A DNA stretch of 64,000 nucleotides. It comes from Drosophila persimilis (Eukaryota > Arthropoda > Insecta > Diptera > Drosophilidae). The stretch is taken from the NCBI RefSeq assembly GCF_003286085.1, contig NW_020825288.1, positions 7,192,001 to 7,256,000 on the forward strand, given 5' to 3'. The notes under the pieces are model-generated. The model ran no database searches and was not told the DNA's origin. It was given only the letters and a program-made list of their open reading frames with translations. How positions within the stretch are numbered: position 1 is the first letter of the stretch; each line of letters starts with the position of its first letter. Of this stretch, positions 34,540-45,704 are shown in pieces. The position numbers and the translations under genes were made by a program.

Positions 34540-37500
34540 TTAAAGCTTTTTGGCGCCCAATTTCAATGGGCCAGTCGCTCGCTGGGCGCGACGAGCCTCC
34601 AGTTCACGCTGTCGCTGCAGTTTCTTCTCCTCGCGCTTGCGTCGCGCCTCGTCCAGCTTATTGCCTGCAGAGCAAAAGGATTCAAATTAGCAGGAGATCG
34701 CTTGGAGGATAAGGAGAACTCACCCATACCCGGCTCATCCAGCGTCTCAAATTCACCGTCAGCCCACGAATCGCTATTCCAATTGGCATTGTGCGTCGAA
34801 TTATTCAAATGCGACGAAGGCGGGCTTATGTTATTGCAATTGGCAGTTGCCGACGTGGGCGACGTGTTGCTGCTGGATAGGGGCAGCTCCTTGGGCCGCA
34901 GCATGTTTTGCTGCTGGCCCTTCGACGGCGACGTGACATGGGAATTGAGCTTGGCCAGCGGTTCGATCAGCTCGTTCAGCTCGTGCTGCTGCAGCTGCTG
35001 TTGGTGAGGATGCTGGTGCGGCAGCAGCGGATGATGCTGCTGCTGCTGACTGGATGACGTTGTGGAGGATATCGATTGTCTTGCCAACAGCTGCTGCTGT
35101 TGGTGTTCCTGTTCCGCCTGCTCCTCCTCCTCGCACTGCCACGAAACGCCATCAGTGTCGAATAAACTATTGACATATTTTTGGACTTACCGGATCCTCT
35201 TCGAGGCTTCCCCATTCCTCATTGTCCCAGCCATCGCGCACCTCAATCAGCGCATTGGTGGCCACCAATGCTCCGCCATTGTTGGAGCTGGCTGCCAGCG
35301 GACTGCTGGGATCCTGAGAGGTCTGTAATTTAGTCGTAAACCCCATGAAAGTCGGTCTTTATGGTTTCCCCGCATCCTACTCACATCCATTTCTCCCCAA
35401 TTTTCGTTGTCCCAATCGTTGTTGCCATAGTCGGAGGCCGAGGCGGACGTCTCATTGCTTTCATGCTCCAGCGAGGTCATGGAGGTAACACTACTTGTGG
35501 TGGTCGAAAGGCTGCTGCTCGAGGGTTGCTCTAAAGAAAAACACAATCGAATTAGATTTAGATAAAGACAAAGGCCAAGGGCCAAAGAGAGAGGTCAAAC
35601 ACTCACCAAGCGACGCTGGCTTGGATAGATTGCGTCCAGTTAAAGGCGGTCTTGGTCTAGATGAATCACTTTGGCTGCGATAGAACTTGGCGGTAACGGC
35701 CGTCACAGCCCATCCCGCCCAGGTGGCCGCAGCATTACCAATCGATGGGGTAGCCGTATGCACATCGGCCTCTGTAGAAATAAATATTTTAGCATTTCGT
35801 TCAGAGATTATTCCCGTTGCAATGCCTCACCCATCGTCTCACGCAAACTGGGATCCTCGGAGACCTTCTCCAGCTTGCCCAGGAATCCGCGTATGGTTTT
35901 AAACGCCGGATCGCGTACCGTCTTCTCCGGGTCAACAGTCAGCGAACACAGCGATGGCAAGACTCGATTGGCCACCTCGCTGAGCAAAAAGTACTGCTGT
36001 GTGGCGGCCAGCGCCAGGACGCCGGCCACACGGGCCGGCGGGAATGGATCACGCATGGCACGAATGAAGGCAGAGACGAGGACACGCTGACGCACCTGCG
36101 GATGCAAATGCGGCGCAATCTTGCCCAGGCACACGGTCGTATTGGTCCGGATGCCACCCTGATCATCGCGTGCCTGAAGACGCGCAAAATGCCGCAACAC
36201 CTCCACATTGAGATTATTGTAATTCAGCTTGGGGGCCAAGTGAATGATCGATTTGACCGTCTGCTCGCGAATGGTGGCGTTTGTGTCCAGAAATCCATGA
36301 GCCACCTGTGGGAATATCTGATCGTTAACCACCTGTGGCTGCAGATGGGCTATGAACAGATCCAACTGCTGGAGCAAACGTGACCGAGTCACACGATCCG
36401 TCGAGGCAAACAGCTTGACGACGCACGGCACGATCCGCTTCTGATACTCAACCTCGTCCAAAAGTTTTCCTAGCTGCAAAAGGAATCATGAATACAGTGA
36501 TTGATTGCCCTTAAAATCGAATAACCACAGACATACCTTGAACATGGGGGCCAGCACAGCGGAGCCCGCATCTCCATACTCGTACGAGTTTATCAGCTGT
36601 GGAAGTATCTTGTGCTTGCACACATTATCCGGGAAGTTGTCCAGGTGCGTGGTGAGGCCGCTAAAGAACCGATTCTTTTCCGCCTTGTCTTTGATTTGGA
36701 TTTCCTCCAGAAAGAGCAACGTGTCGACCAGATCGTTCTTGAAGAAGCCGCCTGGCTTCCGACAACGGGTTATGATATCCGCCGGATTGGGGCGATTCGA
36801 AGGCGAGGCTCCGACCAGCTCACAGTAGAGCGACTGCAGGGATTTGGGTATGTGATCGATATCCTTGAGGTTCGAGCGCTGCTTAAGAACCCCATTAAAA
36901 GCCTCCCACACGAGGCAGCCCAGGCCCCACATGTCCACAGAACTGAGCGGGGAAAAACCACAAAGTTTAAGTAAATTACAAAGAAAGAGTTTTATCAGAG
37001 TTCTACCATTTGGTGGCCGCCTTGAGCTTGCTCTGATCATTCTTCTCGGGTGAGTCGTAGACCTCCAGCGTGACTGGGATCTTCACCGGCGGCATGGGGT
37101 TGCCATCGGCGGCGGAAACATACTCCAGGCTGCCCAGCTTCCACTCGCCCGAAGCGTTGACAAACACCGACCAGGCAGACACGTTGTTATGCCTCAGATT
37201 GCCATCGTTGTTGAGGAAGGACAGGGCACGCTGAAAGAGGATTAGTTGAATCAGTTGGAACATTTTCGGGGTGCCATCATAGGCTTACCGTGATCTGGAA
37301 GATGCCCCAGGCCAGGTAGAGGCCCTTCTGGACATTGTCTGTGGCCAGTTTGGTGAAATATGTGCCCAGTGGATCCACCGCCTCCGTGGCCACGTACAGC
37401 ATCTTGTCCGTCTCCAGTGAGTCCAAGTACTGCAGTATGCTCGGGTGACGCAACGTTTTCAGCCGCTTCAATGCCGCCTTGGCCAGCTCGCATTTCGTGT

Positions 37501-37669
37501 CAGAGCCGCTGCGTATGTCATAGACAAAGACGGAGACCTCCTCGAGGGTACCTTTGCGTTTGGCCTTGTGCAGCGTCCATATGGAGTAGTTGTCGAAGCC
37601 ACTGACTGGTTCACCAATGTCGTAGGGGAAGTCTTTGGAGGAGTCGCGCGAGAAGAACGACCACATCAT
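34540..37669 (-). CDS. yata: yata, SCYL1-family pseudokinase
   Basis: SCYL1-family proteins bind COPI coats and act in Golgi-ER traffic; fly yata is linked to neuronal maintenance. I resolved nine exons: 37289-37669, 37007-37230, 36537-36942, 35831-36473, 35607-35771, 35385-35530, 35191-35322, 34724-35135 and 34540-34664. All have GT-AG borders and consistent phases, giving 877 residues (876 if the second ATG at 37666 is used, as the family start MW suggests). Residues 1 to about 335 form the kinase-like domain, which lacks the catalytic Lys and HRD/DFG motifs. Residues of about 340-560 are HEAT repeats (for example [18 protein letters not shown]). The C-terminal part is Ser/Gln-rich with repeated acidic DxWDNExW motifs and ends in a basic coiled coil with [10 protein letters not shown]. 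The end resembles the COPI-binding tail of human SCYL1. It is divergent from ATPsyn-gamma. Confidence 0.95.
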
Positions 37670-38277
37670 GTGTTTTGCTCGACGGCTCAATATTTTGTTA
37701 CTGTTGTGTCACCACCACCACGACGCAACGACGACGACGGCCCCAACAACACTGCGCACCCAGCACACACACTCAAACACTCTATTGCACACACACACAC
37801 TCACGCAGCTGTTGCTGTTGATTATTGTTGAAGGCACCTAGTTGCACTTGTATTAAGCTGCACTTTTCGTTTGATTTTGCCAGCTGGTATAGTTTCTCGA
37901 ATGCACTGAATGTGGGGCTTTATCTTTATCTCCGTCATACGTTGGCCAGCCCGCCTTGCAGCTTTGGACCTCTTTTTCCACCCGTTTGGTTTGTCTACGT
38001 CTGTCGTGTCGTCTCCTCTCCTGTGCGCAGCAACAATTTTCCAGCACACAGCACTCGTTGGTGGGGGGCCTTGTTATCCGCTCTGAGTTTTGTGTGGTTT
38101 CATTGTTCAAGTCGGAAGTCGAATAAGTGTCGAGCTTGGCTTTGGGGGGAGGAGGAAGTTAAATTAGGTTTCGTAAAATATTTCTAATCTTTTCCCGAGC
38201 ACGTCAGCTTTTTCTCTTCTTCTTTGAACTATCGCAGCAGCCACCAGCTGATTGTCGCGGGTTACATTTTGGTATTG

Positions 38278-38285
38278 TATCGATA
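38278..38285. promoter_or_regulatory. DRE (DREF binding site)
   Basis: Perfect palindromic TATCGATA between the divergent yata and ATP synthase gamma genes. DREF sites mark Drosophila housekeeping promoters. Confidence 0.75.
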
Positions 38286-38448
38286 GGTGGTCTTTTACGC
38301 GATTATGGTGGTAGAAATTCCTTCATTTGAATATAGTTTTCTTGTCGTTTGCAAAATATCTCAAGAGGGAAATCACTTAACTGACAGATCAAAATATAAC
38401 CATAAAACTTAACTTCAGCTGGCTTGTTATCAGAATATATATATAGAT

Positions 38449-38456
38449 TATCGATA
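38449..38456. promoter_or_regulatory. DRE (DREF binding site) near the ATP synthase gamma start
   Basis: A second perfect TATCGATA, 127 bp before the ATP synthase gamma ATG. It is the likelier proximal element for that gene. Confidence 0.75.
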
Positions 38457-38582
38457 TATTAATCGGTGTTATAACATCGTCGTCGCGCAGCCAACTTAAC
38501 GCAAGTAATTTTTCGTCTGCCCATTTGCCGTGTGTAACTTTTTGCTAATTTTTCGAGCAGGGAATCTTCAAGAGCTCACAGG

Positions 38583-39476
38583 ATGATGATGCAACGCACT
38601 ACGCTTTTGCTGCCCATGGCCATTGAAGCCACCATGCTGGCCCAGCAGCAGCGTGGCATGGCCACTTTAAAGACCATTTCGATGCGTCTGAAATCCGTGA
38701 AGAACATTCAGAAAATTACGCAATCGATGAAGATGGTGTCCGCGGCCAAGTACGCCCGTGCCGAGCGTGATTTGAAGGCGGCGCGTCCCTACGGAATCGG
38801 TGCTCAGCAGTTTTTCGAAAAGACTGAGATCGTGCCCGATGAGAAGGCCGAGCCCAAGAAGCTCTTCATCGCCGTAACATCGGACCGTGGTCTGTGCGGT
38901 GCTGTTCACACTGGTGTGGCGCGTCTGATCCGTGGCGAGATGGCTACCGAACATGCCAACACCAAGATTTTCTGCGTGGGAGACAAGTCCCGTGCTATTC
39001 TGGCCCGTCTGTACGGCAAGAATATCCTGATGGTGGCCAACGAAATCGGCCGTCTGCCCCCCACTTTCCTGGATGCCTCGAAGATCGCCCATGAGGTCCT
39101 AAACACTGGCTACGAGTACACCGAGGGCAAGATCGTGTACAACAAGTTCAGGTCCGTTGTCTCGTACCAGTGCAGCACACTGCCCATCTACGGTGGCCCC
39201 ACTGTCGAGAAGTCGGAGAAACTGGCCACTTACGACTCGCTCGACAGCGATGTCATCAAGAGCTACTTGGAGTTCTCGCTGGCCTCCCTCATCTTCTACA
39301 CCATGAAGGAGGGTGCCTGCTCGGAGCAGTCCTCCCGTATGACGGCCATGGACAATGCTTCCAAGAACGCCGGTGAGATGATTGACAAACTTACTCTCAC
39401 ATTCAACCGCACCCGACAGGCTGTCATCACTCGCGAGCTGATTGAGATCATCTCTGGTGCTGCTGCCCTCACATAA
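38583..39476 (+). CDS. ATPsyngamma: ATP synthase subunit gamma, mitochondrial
   Basis: This is the central rotor stalk of F1 ATPase, coupling proton flow through Fo to ATP synthesis on the alpha3beta3 head in the mitochondrial matrix. The frame is intronless and encodes 297 residues. A hydrophobic/basic leader ([20 protein letters not shown]) is the mitochondrial targeting sequence. The mature part starts near [20 protein letters not shown], the conserved N-terminal helix. The GLCGA loop ([10 protein letters not shown], residues about 100-109) and the C-terminal helix with [16 protein letters not shown] are typical of the family. Three consecutive ATGs open the frame; the first is chosen. Codon use is strongly biased, as expected for an abundant protein. 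An AATAAA signal lies at 39611-39616. Confidence 0.97.
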   Translation: MMMQRTTLLLPMAIEATMLAQQQRGMATLKTISMRLKSVKNIQKITQSMKMVSAAKYARAERDLKAARPYGIGAQQFFEKTEIVPDEKAEPKKLFIAVTSDRGLCGAVHTGVARLIRGEMATEHANTKIFCVGDKSRAILARLYGKNILMVANEIGRLPPTFLDASKIAHEVLNTGYEYTEGKIVYNKFRSVVSYQCSTLPIYGGPTVEKSEKLATYDSLDSDVIKSYLEFSLASLIFYTMKEGACSEQSSRMTAMDNASKNAGEMIDKLTLTFNRTRQAVITRELIEIISGAAALT

Positions 39477-39610
39477 GCTGTCCTGTCCTGATCCGGAAAC
39501 TCCAGTTCGAACAGCTCCAACGATATATAAAGTAATTGCATATGATTCAGGGCGCCAGGAGCGACGCCTTGGATTACATTAATGTTAAAGTCATTCTGAA
39601 TAACTCCCAG

Positions 39611-39616
39611 AATAAA
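39611..39616 (+). terminator. Polyadenylation signal of ATP synthase gamma
   Basis: AATAAA lies 135 bp after the stop codon. The convergent IntS11 signal (TTTATT) is at 39676-39681. Confidence 0.7.
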
Positions 39617-39675
39617 TAGCGTGGAACGAACGAACCTAACCTTTGGGCCCTGTTTTTGGATATCGGATTATTTCT

Positions 39676-39681
39676 TTTATT
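39676..39681 (-). terminator. Candidate polyadenylation signal of IntS11
   Basis: AATAAA on the minus strand (TTTATT on plus), 120 bp past the IntS11 stop codon. It is the nearest such hexamer. Confidence 0.5.
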
Positions 39682-39800
39682 TCATTTTTTCCATTCATTT
39701 AGATATTCAGAAAACGATATCAATCAACCCTTTGTGCTTAGCAAACTATGGAATTAAGGCATATATGTCGGGGAGTTTCGTTGGGCTCCGTGGCCAGGAT

Positions 39801-41767
39801 CTAGCACATATTCTGCAGTACATTGAGTATGTAGGCACCGATGTCCTCGTCCTGGTTGGTCCATGAAATCAGCAGGGTTTTCTGCTTGGGATCCTTGGCA
39901 TCCTCCTCGACCTTCACCTCAACGGATTCAATGGTAATGGAACCATTTTCTTGCAGTGCCACCGTCCAGCCGACTAGTTTTTCCTCCAGCAGTGTCTTCA
40001 GTCGTTCGCTGGTAAGCCCCGTTGGACCGGGATCATCAATTTTCACCTTGGACGTGAAGCGCATAACATGCCGATTGATGCCGATCTCCTTGAGGGCATC
40101 TGTTAGATTTTGCAGCATTATTCGATTGTCCTTCATCACCAGTACGCCGTGGATGAGTCGTCGTCGCTTCGGATCCGGCGGCTGAGCGTTGTACGACCGA
40201 GCCTCGGCCTTTAGCAGGGAAACGGCAGCGTCTACGGGTATTCTAACGGGCGTGGAGATCACACAGGTCTCGCCATTGGCGGGCATGTAAGTTTCCAAAT
40301 TGAACTCGTCCTTGATCTTCGATCGCAAAAACTTCATCTTCTCCGCCTCCCCATGGACGAGCATTACGTTCTTCGGCTCACAGTTTTGAATGAGCTGCAT
40401 TATGCCTGCAATAAAGGGAAAACTTCTTTAGAGAAGCTCGTGGGAAAGTGAGTGAATGCTACAAACCTTTGGCATCGGCGTGCGCCGAAAAGCTCATGTA
40501 CTCCACTGCCATTTTGACCTCAACCACCTGACGATTTTCGAACTCAACCTTCTTCGCACCGCCGAGGATCTTGTTGCCCACGGTGCCCTGGACACAATAG
40601 CCGGGCATGATGACCATGTTGTTCTCGTTGGGCGCCCACTTTTTGAATATTTGCAGCGAGAGGCCGGCATGCAACATGCCAGGAGTGGCAAACACAACCA
40701 TAGCACCGGGGTTATCAATGTAAGCCTTATCGAATGGTTTTATGTGCTTGAAATCAAACATATTACGATGGACGAATGTCTTGCGAATCTTCTGGTTCGT
40801 CCATGTTATGAACATCTTGTAGTACGTGTTGGCCTTCTCGGTGAGGCCCAGGGCAAAGTAGATGGGATATTTGAGGTTCATGCGCTCCCAGTAGGTCTCC
40901 AGCAGTATGCACAGCTCCTGGGCCCGCCCCAGGGCAAAGACCGGTATCAACACTTTACCGCCACGCGCCACGCATTCGTGCACCTTCTTGAGGAAGTCGC
41001 GTTCACGACAGCGCTTCGAGTCGCGTATTGTGGTGGCATAGGTGCTTTCCGAGATGAGCAGATCGGGTCGGCACTTGTCGATCCAGGCAGCGCCCAGATG
41101 GCGATCCGGCGTCATGTTGTAGTCGCCGGTGTAGACGACGCTTTGGGAGCCAACCTTAATCCAGAACATGGCGGCGCCCAGCACGTGACCGGCATAGTAG
41201 GCCTTAATCTCCAGATCCGTGTCCACCATCATGCTCTGATGCAGGGTCACTGGAATGACCTTCTTCATGCAGTCCTTGATCATTTGCGTGGTGAAGAAGT
41301 TGGACTCGCCCTTCCGCTCCACGGCCACCTTTCGCATATCCTCAAGGAGGATCGGTGCAATCGCCTTGGTCGGATGTGTCATGTAAATGGGCCCGTTGTA
41401 GCCCACTATCTCCGACATGTAGGGCAAAGCGCCACAGTGATCTGAATACCCAACCATTGATAAGTACATACATTTAGGGGCAAACGATTAGACTCTCATT
41501 AAATTTCATCAGAGATAAGGAGCGTTGGGGGCCAAGGCGTGGTAGGTACTCACCCAGGTGGAAGTGGGAAATGATCACACAGTCGATGTGGCTGGTTATG
41601 GGTCCTTCGGGAACAATGTAAGAAAAGTCCGGGAATCGCCGCTCGTCATTGTAGCCCATATGCATGCCGCAGTCGAGCATTATATTTTTGCCGCCCATCG
41701 TCAGAAGCAGGCAACTGCGGCCCACATCCTGGCCGGCACCGAGTGGTGTTATTTTTATGTCCGGCAT
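39801..41767 (-). CDS. IntS11: Integrator complex subunit 11, RNA endonuclease
   Basis: This is the catalytic subunit of Integrator, a metallo-beta-lactamase/beta-CASP endonuclease. It cleaves snRNA 3' ends and nascent mRNAs at paused polymerase in the nucleus. Three exons (41554-41767, 40467-41441, 40405-39801) give 597 residues, close to the 600 of human INTS11. The zinc motif HFHLDH (residues 68-73) is split by the first intron. Other landmarks are [35 protein letters not shown], the beta-CASP segment [10 protein letters not shown], and [10 protein letters not shown]. The match to human INTS11 is much closer than to CPSF73, in both the start [19 protein letters not shown] and the C-terminal domain. 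The start is fixed by the family N-terminus; upstream there is no in-frame ATG. The second donor is the less common GTTTGT. Confidence 0.97.
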
Positions 41768-41877
41768 GCCAAGTGCAGGTCGCTCAACCGCCCGTTTCTG
41801 TTGCTCAACAATTAATTGTTTTAGCAATTAAAAATCGTAAAATTTTCCGTGCCAATTTGTAAACACAGCAAGCACCG

Positions 41878-41915
41878 ATAAAATATACCGTCCGACTCTC
41901 AGAAATATACCAAAA
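41878..41915 (-). promoter_or_regulatory. IntS11 core promoter block with Ohler Motif 6
   Basis: On the minus strand the block reads TTTTGGTATATTTCTGAG, then GTCGGACGGTATATTTTAT after one base. It contains a perfect Ohler Motif 6 (KTYRGTATWTTT), about 110 bp before the ATG. It is 37/38 identical to the block upstream of the CCDC124-like gene. Confidence 0.65.
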
Positions 41916-42166
41916 GATCACTCATCCCATTTTAAAAATATACCGTAAATATACTGACGAATTCAAGTTCTATTTTACGTATTCTTTGTTTTTGATCTTC
42001 CGTTGAAAATTACAAGCTAAATAGAATACTTAGCCATACCCAGATACTTTTATACGATTGATGAATTGATTGGCTACTTGATTGGCTTTTTCTTAATACT
42101 TGCTTTTATTGGATTTCTATATAACGTTGAAAATGAAATAATGAAAATAACAGCAAGGGCGAAAAG

Positions 42167-42301
42167 ATGAAGTTGCCACTCATCTGCAAAGTCACGCTTC
42201 TGGTGTTATTTAGAACTTTCCTGTGTCCACCGAGTGGCAGCACTGCACAGATTCTTATCAAGGGGGACGGCAGTTGTTGTTTTGAAAATTTAGGTTGGTA
42301 A
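42167..42301 (+). CDS. Candidate 44-residue secreted small ORF
   Basis: The ATG at 42167 opens a 44-codon frame. Its product has a basic start, a hydrophobic core (MKLPLICKVTLLVLFRTFLC) and a possible signal-peptidase region at PPSGSTA, then a short tail with two adjacent Cys. A GTAACA donor at its last codons could instead splice it onward. I do not recognise the product. Expression evidence is absent and the frame could be fortuitous. Confidence 0.2.
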   Translation: MKLPLICKVTLLVLFRTFLCPPSGSTAQILIKGDGSCCFENLGW

Positions 42302-42992
42302 CAACATGCGATTATAAGACTCTCCGATCCATATGAATGCCTTTGCTCTCATCAAGGACAATACTCTAATGCAGTGGCCTTTTGGCAATTCCCGACGTGA
42401 AAAAGCGCTATCTGCATGTGTAGTTCGAGTTTAATTTGGAGCGTCTAGGGGCCGAAAGAATACATATGGGAGAATATGGGAAAATGAGGTCGCGGTGATG
42501 GCTGTCCCAAAATGTCGTTTCCGATCCATATGACGGATATTCGTGCACATCCGCAGCAATTAACATACCCCTTATTGACTGCGGAATATTTTTTGATGGG
42601 TAAATTGAGCAAGCAATTCAATGCAAAGCAAGATTGTTTTGAACTACTACTCCTCTCGTGTTTAAACATCTCGAGAAACGCCTGGAAGTGGGTGTCCTTA
42701 TGCCCGTTGTTAAGTATGAGGAAAACAATTCCTCGATACATTGATGGGCTACAGAAACGTTAAAAGTAAAAAGACAAAGTCGAATAGAATTTTCATTATA
42801 TTGTAACAAGGCAAGAAATTTCAAATTAAAGACGTTCTGTATTCATATACATATCAAAATAATAAAGAAAGCATTATAGCTTTGCTCAAAGAGTTGTTCA
42901 ACAACAAAGTGATTTCATAAACATCAGGTTTTAAGAGTCATTTACTTGGTATTGTCGGCGGTAGCGATATTACCACTGCGGAATGCGCTAAT

Positions 42993-45040
42993 TCAGCACT
43001 GCTCGATCTGGATCGTCCCCGCGGCAGGGATAATTTCATCCGAAATGATCGGTAGCGAGAAGGGCGGCAGAATTTGGTCCGACTTGGAGGTGACGGGTGT
43101 GCTGCTGGTGGATTGGATGGCCGGTGGCGAGGAAGACGGCAGAATTCGGTCCGACTTGGAGGTGACGGATGTGCTGCTGGTGGATTGGATGGCTGGATTG
43201 GAGGGGGATCTCTCGGCAAAGCTGTGGTCGTTGGAGCGCGGCGACTTCTTTTGAATTTTGCTGTCCCAGCATTTGATGGCACGTCGACGGGCATTGGCAT
43301 TGATATTGTCCATCAAGGACTTACTGCGGCCCGAGTAGGGGAACAGTTTTGCCTCCGACGTGTCTCTCGGGAAAGGTATGTGGCGGCGCTCCTCCTGCGT
43401 CTGCTTCGACATCTCGCGATACGCCTCGATCTGCCTCAGCCGCTCTACACTGGAGTACGCTGCATTCGCCAGCTCCGACGCTGCATTTTTAGGTATTGTT
43501 TTAGCATGGGCTACGGTGGCGTTCATCATAATGTCACTGCGCGACTGCATCTGTGACTGAATGAAGATTTTCTCTTCCAGTGCCCGGGCATCGCTGGGGT
43601 CGGTGATGGTGCTGGCGGTGGTGATGCTGGCGCCATTTTTCTTCTTCTTAGTCCTTAAGTTCTTGACCATGTCTATCGATCGCTGCTTACGGAACTCACG
43701 GACCGGTGGATATATGTGCCCTATGGCGGATTCCACAAGGTTCACGCTGGCGGCTATAATTTGAATAAAATTGAGTCCAAAGAGAGCCAGAGAGACTGGA
43801 AACTCACCCATCACTGTTATGCTTCCCGTGGTAAAGATCTTCAGCGTGGCCTTTGGCATCTGCATCTTGTACGTGACACACCAATGCATCTCCGGTTCCT
43901 GTTTGGCATTCTCCGGATGCTTTTTCGAGAAGTTTACAATATTAATGTCCCAGGGCATCCTGCAAGTACCCAGAACAGTCTCTATGCGAAAATTCTGAAA
44001 GCGTGTCGGGAAACCGAGTTTCCACAAGCAACGGGCAAACCTCCTGGCCGCCACTTTGGCCTTCAAATGAGAATAGGAATGAGATTAGATTATATAGGTG
44101 ATTTGCTTGCATGGCTTGCTGGGACACCTACCAGTATCTCAGATGTGGTGCCTGTGCAATTGATCCTACCGGATGACCAAATGAGGGCCGTCGCAGCGGG
44201 ACGCCGCAGCTTCATGGTTAAATTTCGACTCCTGTGATATTTCACATTGAAGCCACGCTGCGCTATGTCACTCAAGTCGAGTTGGCATCCCACATTGAAC
44301 GAGCACACCACATTTCTGATCAGAATGTTCAGCTTTGGATCGTCTGCCTCTGCTGCCGTTTTCTGGTGGCTGAGCAGCGCTAATGGCTCATCTGTGACAG
44401 GAGCGTCTGGCTCTGGTACTATCTCCGCTGCTGGTGTTTGTGCCTGTGCTTCTGCGTGCTCAGTAAACGGATCCAGCATTTGCTGCTGCTGGGGAAGGAC
44501 AGCAGTGGAAATGCCGCCTTTGCTAAACTGCGAAAATCGCGCTTTTTGGCCACCAATCAGTTTGGCTATCGGTACGCTAATCATTGCGTTTTCCATTAGC
44601 GTCAAATATGAAGACGCTGTGGGGTACATCATCGACGTCAACGTGGTGCTGCTGTTGCTGTACTCGTGTGGATAGAGATGCATATCCTCCACTTCCTGGA
44701 GCCACTTTGTATTGGATTCATTTTGCTCCACGATTAGGTGTTCGAAGTCCGTCTTCAGCGCCACCAGTTGTTTCGCGGGCTTGGCCTCCCCATGATTCTT
44801 CCGGCCGAGTGCCGTTTGCCCCAGCTTCGGACGAAAGCTTTTTAGCTCCTGCAAATGCTCCTGCTGCCGAATTGCTGCCCCTGCGTCCCTCGGAACCATC
44901 TCTACTCGCTGGTCTTCAGACGTATTCCCCACCCAACGGTCTAGAAGCTTTGGTATCATTAGATGTTCTAGCGATTCAGCCGACTCGGCACACTCCTTTT
45001 CGCCGGGATCCCTTTTACTGTAGTTTATTACACTGCTCAT
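42993..45040 (-). CDS. TBP-related protein, divergent TRF2-like paralogue
   Basis: Three exons (44132-45040, 43808-44060, 42993-43753) encode 640 residues. Residues of about 237-411 form a TBP-type saddle, beginning LNILIRNVVCSFNVGC. It closely follows TRF2: IWSSGRINCTGTTSE, AKVAARRFARCLWKLGFPTR, VLGTCRMPWDI, KATLKIFTTGSITVM and VESAIGHIYPPVREFRKQRS. TRF2 directs TATA-less (TCT/DPE) promoters and does not bind TATA boxes. The main fly Trf2 gene is, as I recall, X-linked and much larger, so this is an additional copy. The saddle is framed by a 236-residue low-complexity N-terminus and a 230-residue basic, Ser-rich C-terminus (KKKKNG, then two 24-residue tandem repeats). The second intron (43754-43807) is only 54 nt, in frame and stop-free. 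Its removal gives exact co-linearity with TRF2. The role is unknown; a germline-restricted function is a guess. Confidence 0.85.
43077..43220 (-). repeat. 72-bp tandem repeat in the TRF2-like C-terminus
   Basis: GACTTGGAGGTGACGG recurs at 43081 and 43153. It encodes two 24-residue copies around AIQSTSSTxVTSKSDxILP. Confidence 0.8.
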
Positions 45041-45704
45041 TTTATTCTTATACGATCTTCTCAACTTGTTGCTCGTGATCTTTTATTTCCTTTATTAATG
45101 AAGCGTGGTTTCACGAATAAAAATGGCGCCACAACATGAAATTTTACAACGGCCGACATTTGGCAGGGTGTGTTACCACAACAAGGTGACGCACAAGCAC
45201 TAGAAGATTTCTAGTATAAATACTGAAAATATTAGATAATAATACTCCAATATAATAAAAAGAGTATAAAAATGCAAGGTGTTTTACCTAGATAGGTTAA
45301 ATATATTTTGGTCTGGCGAACATATTTTTGTGAACTACTTCTTTGTGTTTTGATCAAATTGACACTATTTTTCTGTTGTTTCGCGTATGGCCTAAAATTT
45401 TGATTATACAATTATTCAATACTATGACTCTAGATTTTACTAGACTCTGCACACCCTTGGGAAAAGAAAAGAAAACCTGAAAATCTTAAAGTCTCGGTTT
45501 TTGGAAATGGTCGTTTTTCCTGTGATCGGAATAGCATCCTTCATCCGACAAAGTCCTTATCTAGGATCAAGGATATTTTCTCCAGACATATATGTCCTGT
45601 TTTCTCGGATGGGACGTAAAGTTGTTCACCTGTTTAAATAGAGCGGGGTCAAGTGGCTTAAGTTCGTTGTTTTCCTAGGTATATTTTAAAAATGAGACGG
45701 TATG

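Larger units (their letters stand above)
41768..42992. other. IntS11 promoter and intergenic DNA
   Basis: This stretch separates the IntS11 start from the stop of the TRF2-like gene. It holds the promoter block at 41878-41915 and further GGTATATTT-type motifs up to about 41955. It also holds a plus-strand small ORF with a secretory-type start (42167-42301) and the 3'UTR of the TRF2-like gene. Confidence 0.6.

Noticed and set aside
39801-41767. Calling the metallo-beta-lactamase gene CPSF73
   Set aside because: The N-terminus, the beta-CASP region and especially the C-terminal domain follow INTS11 rather than CPSF73.
45041-45064. Eight extra N-terminal residues of the TRF2-like protein
   Set aside because: The apparent start there is a TTG codon; the first in-frame ATG is at 45040.
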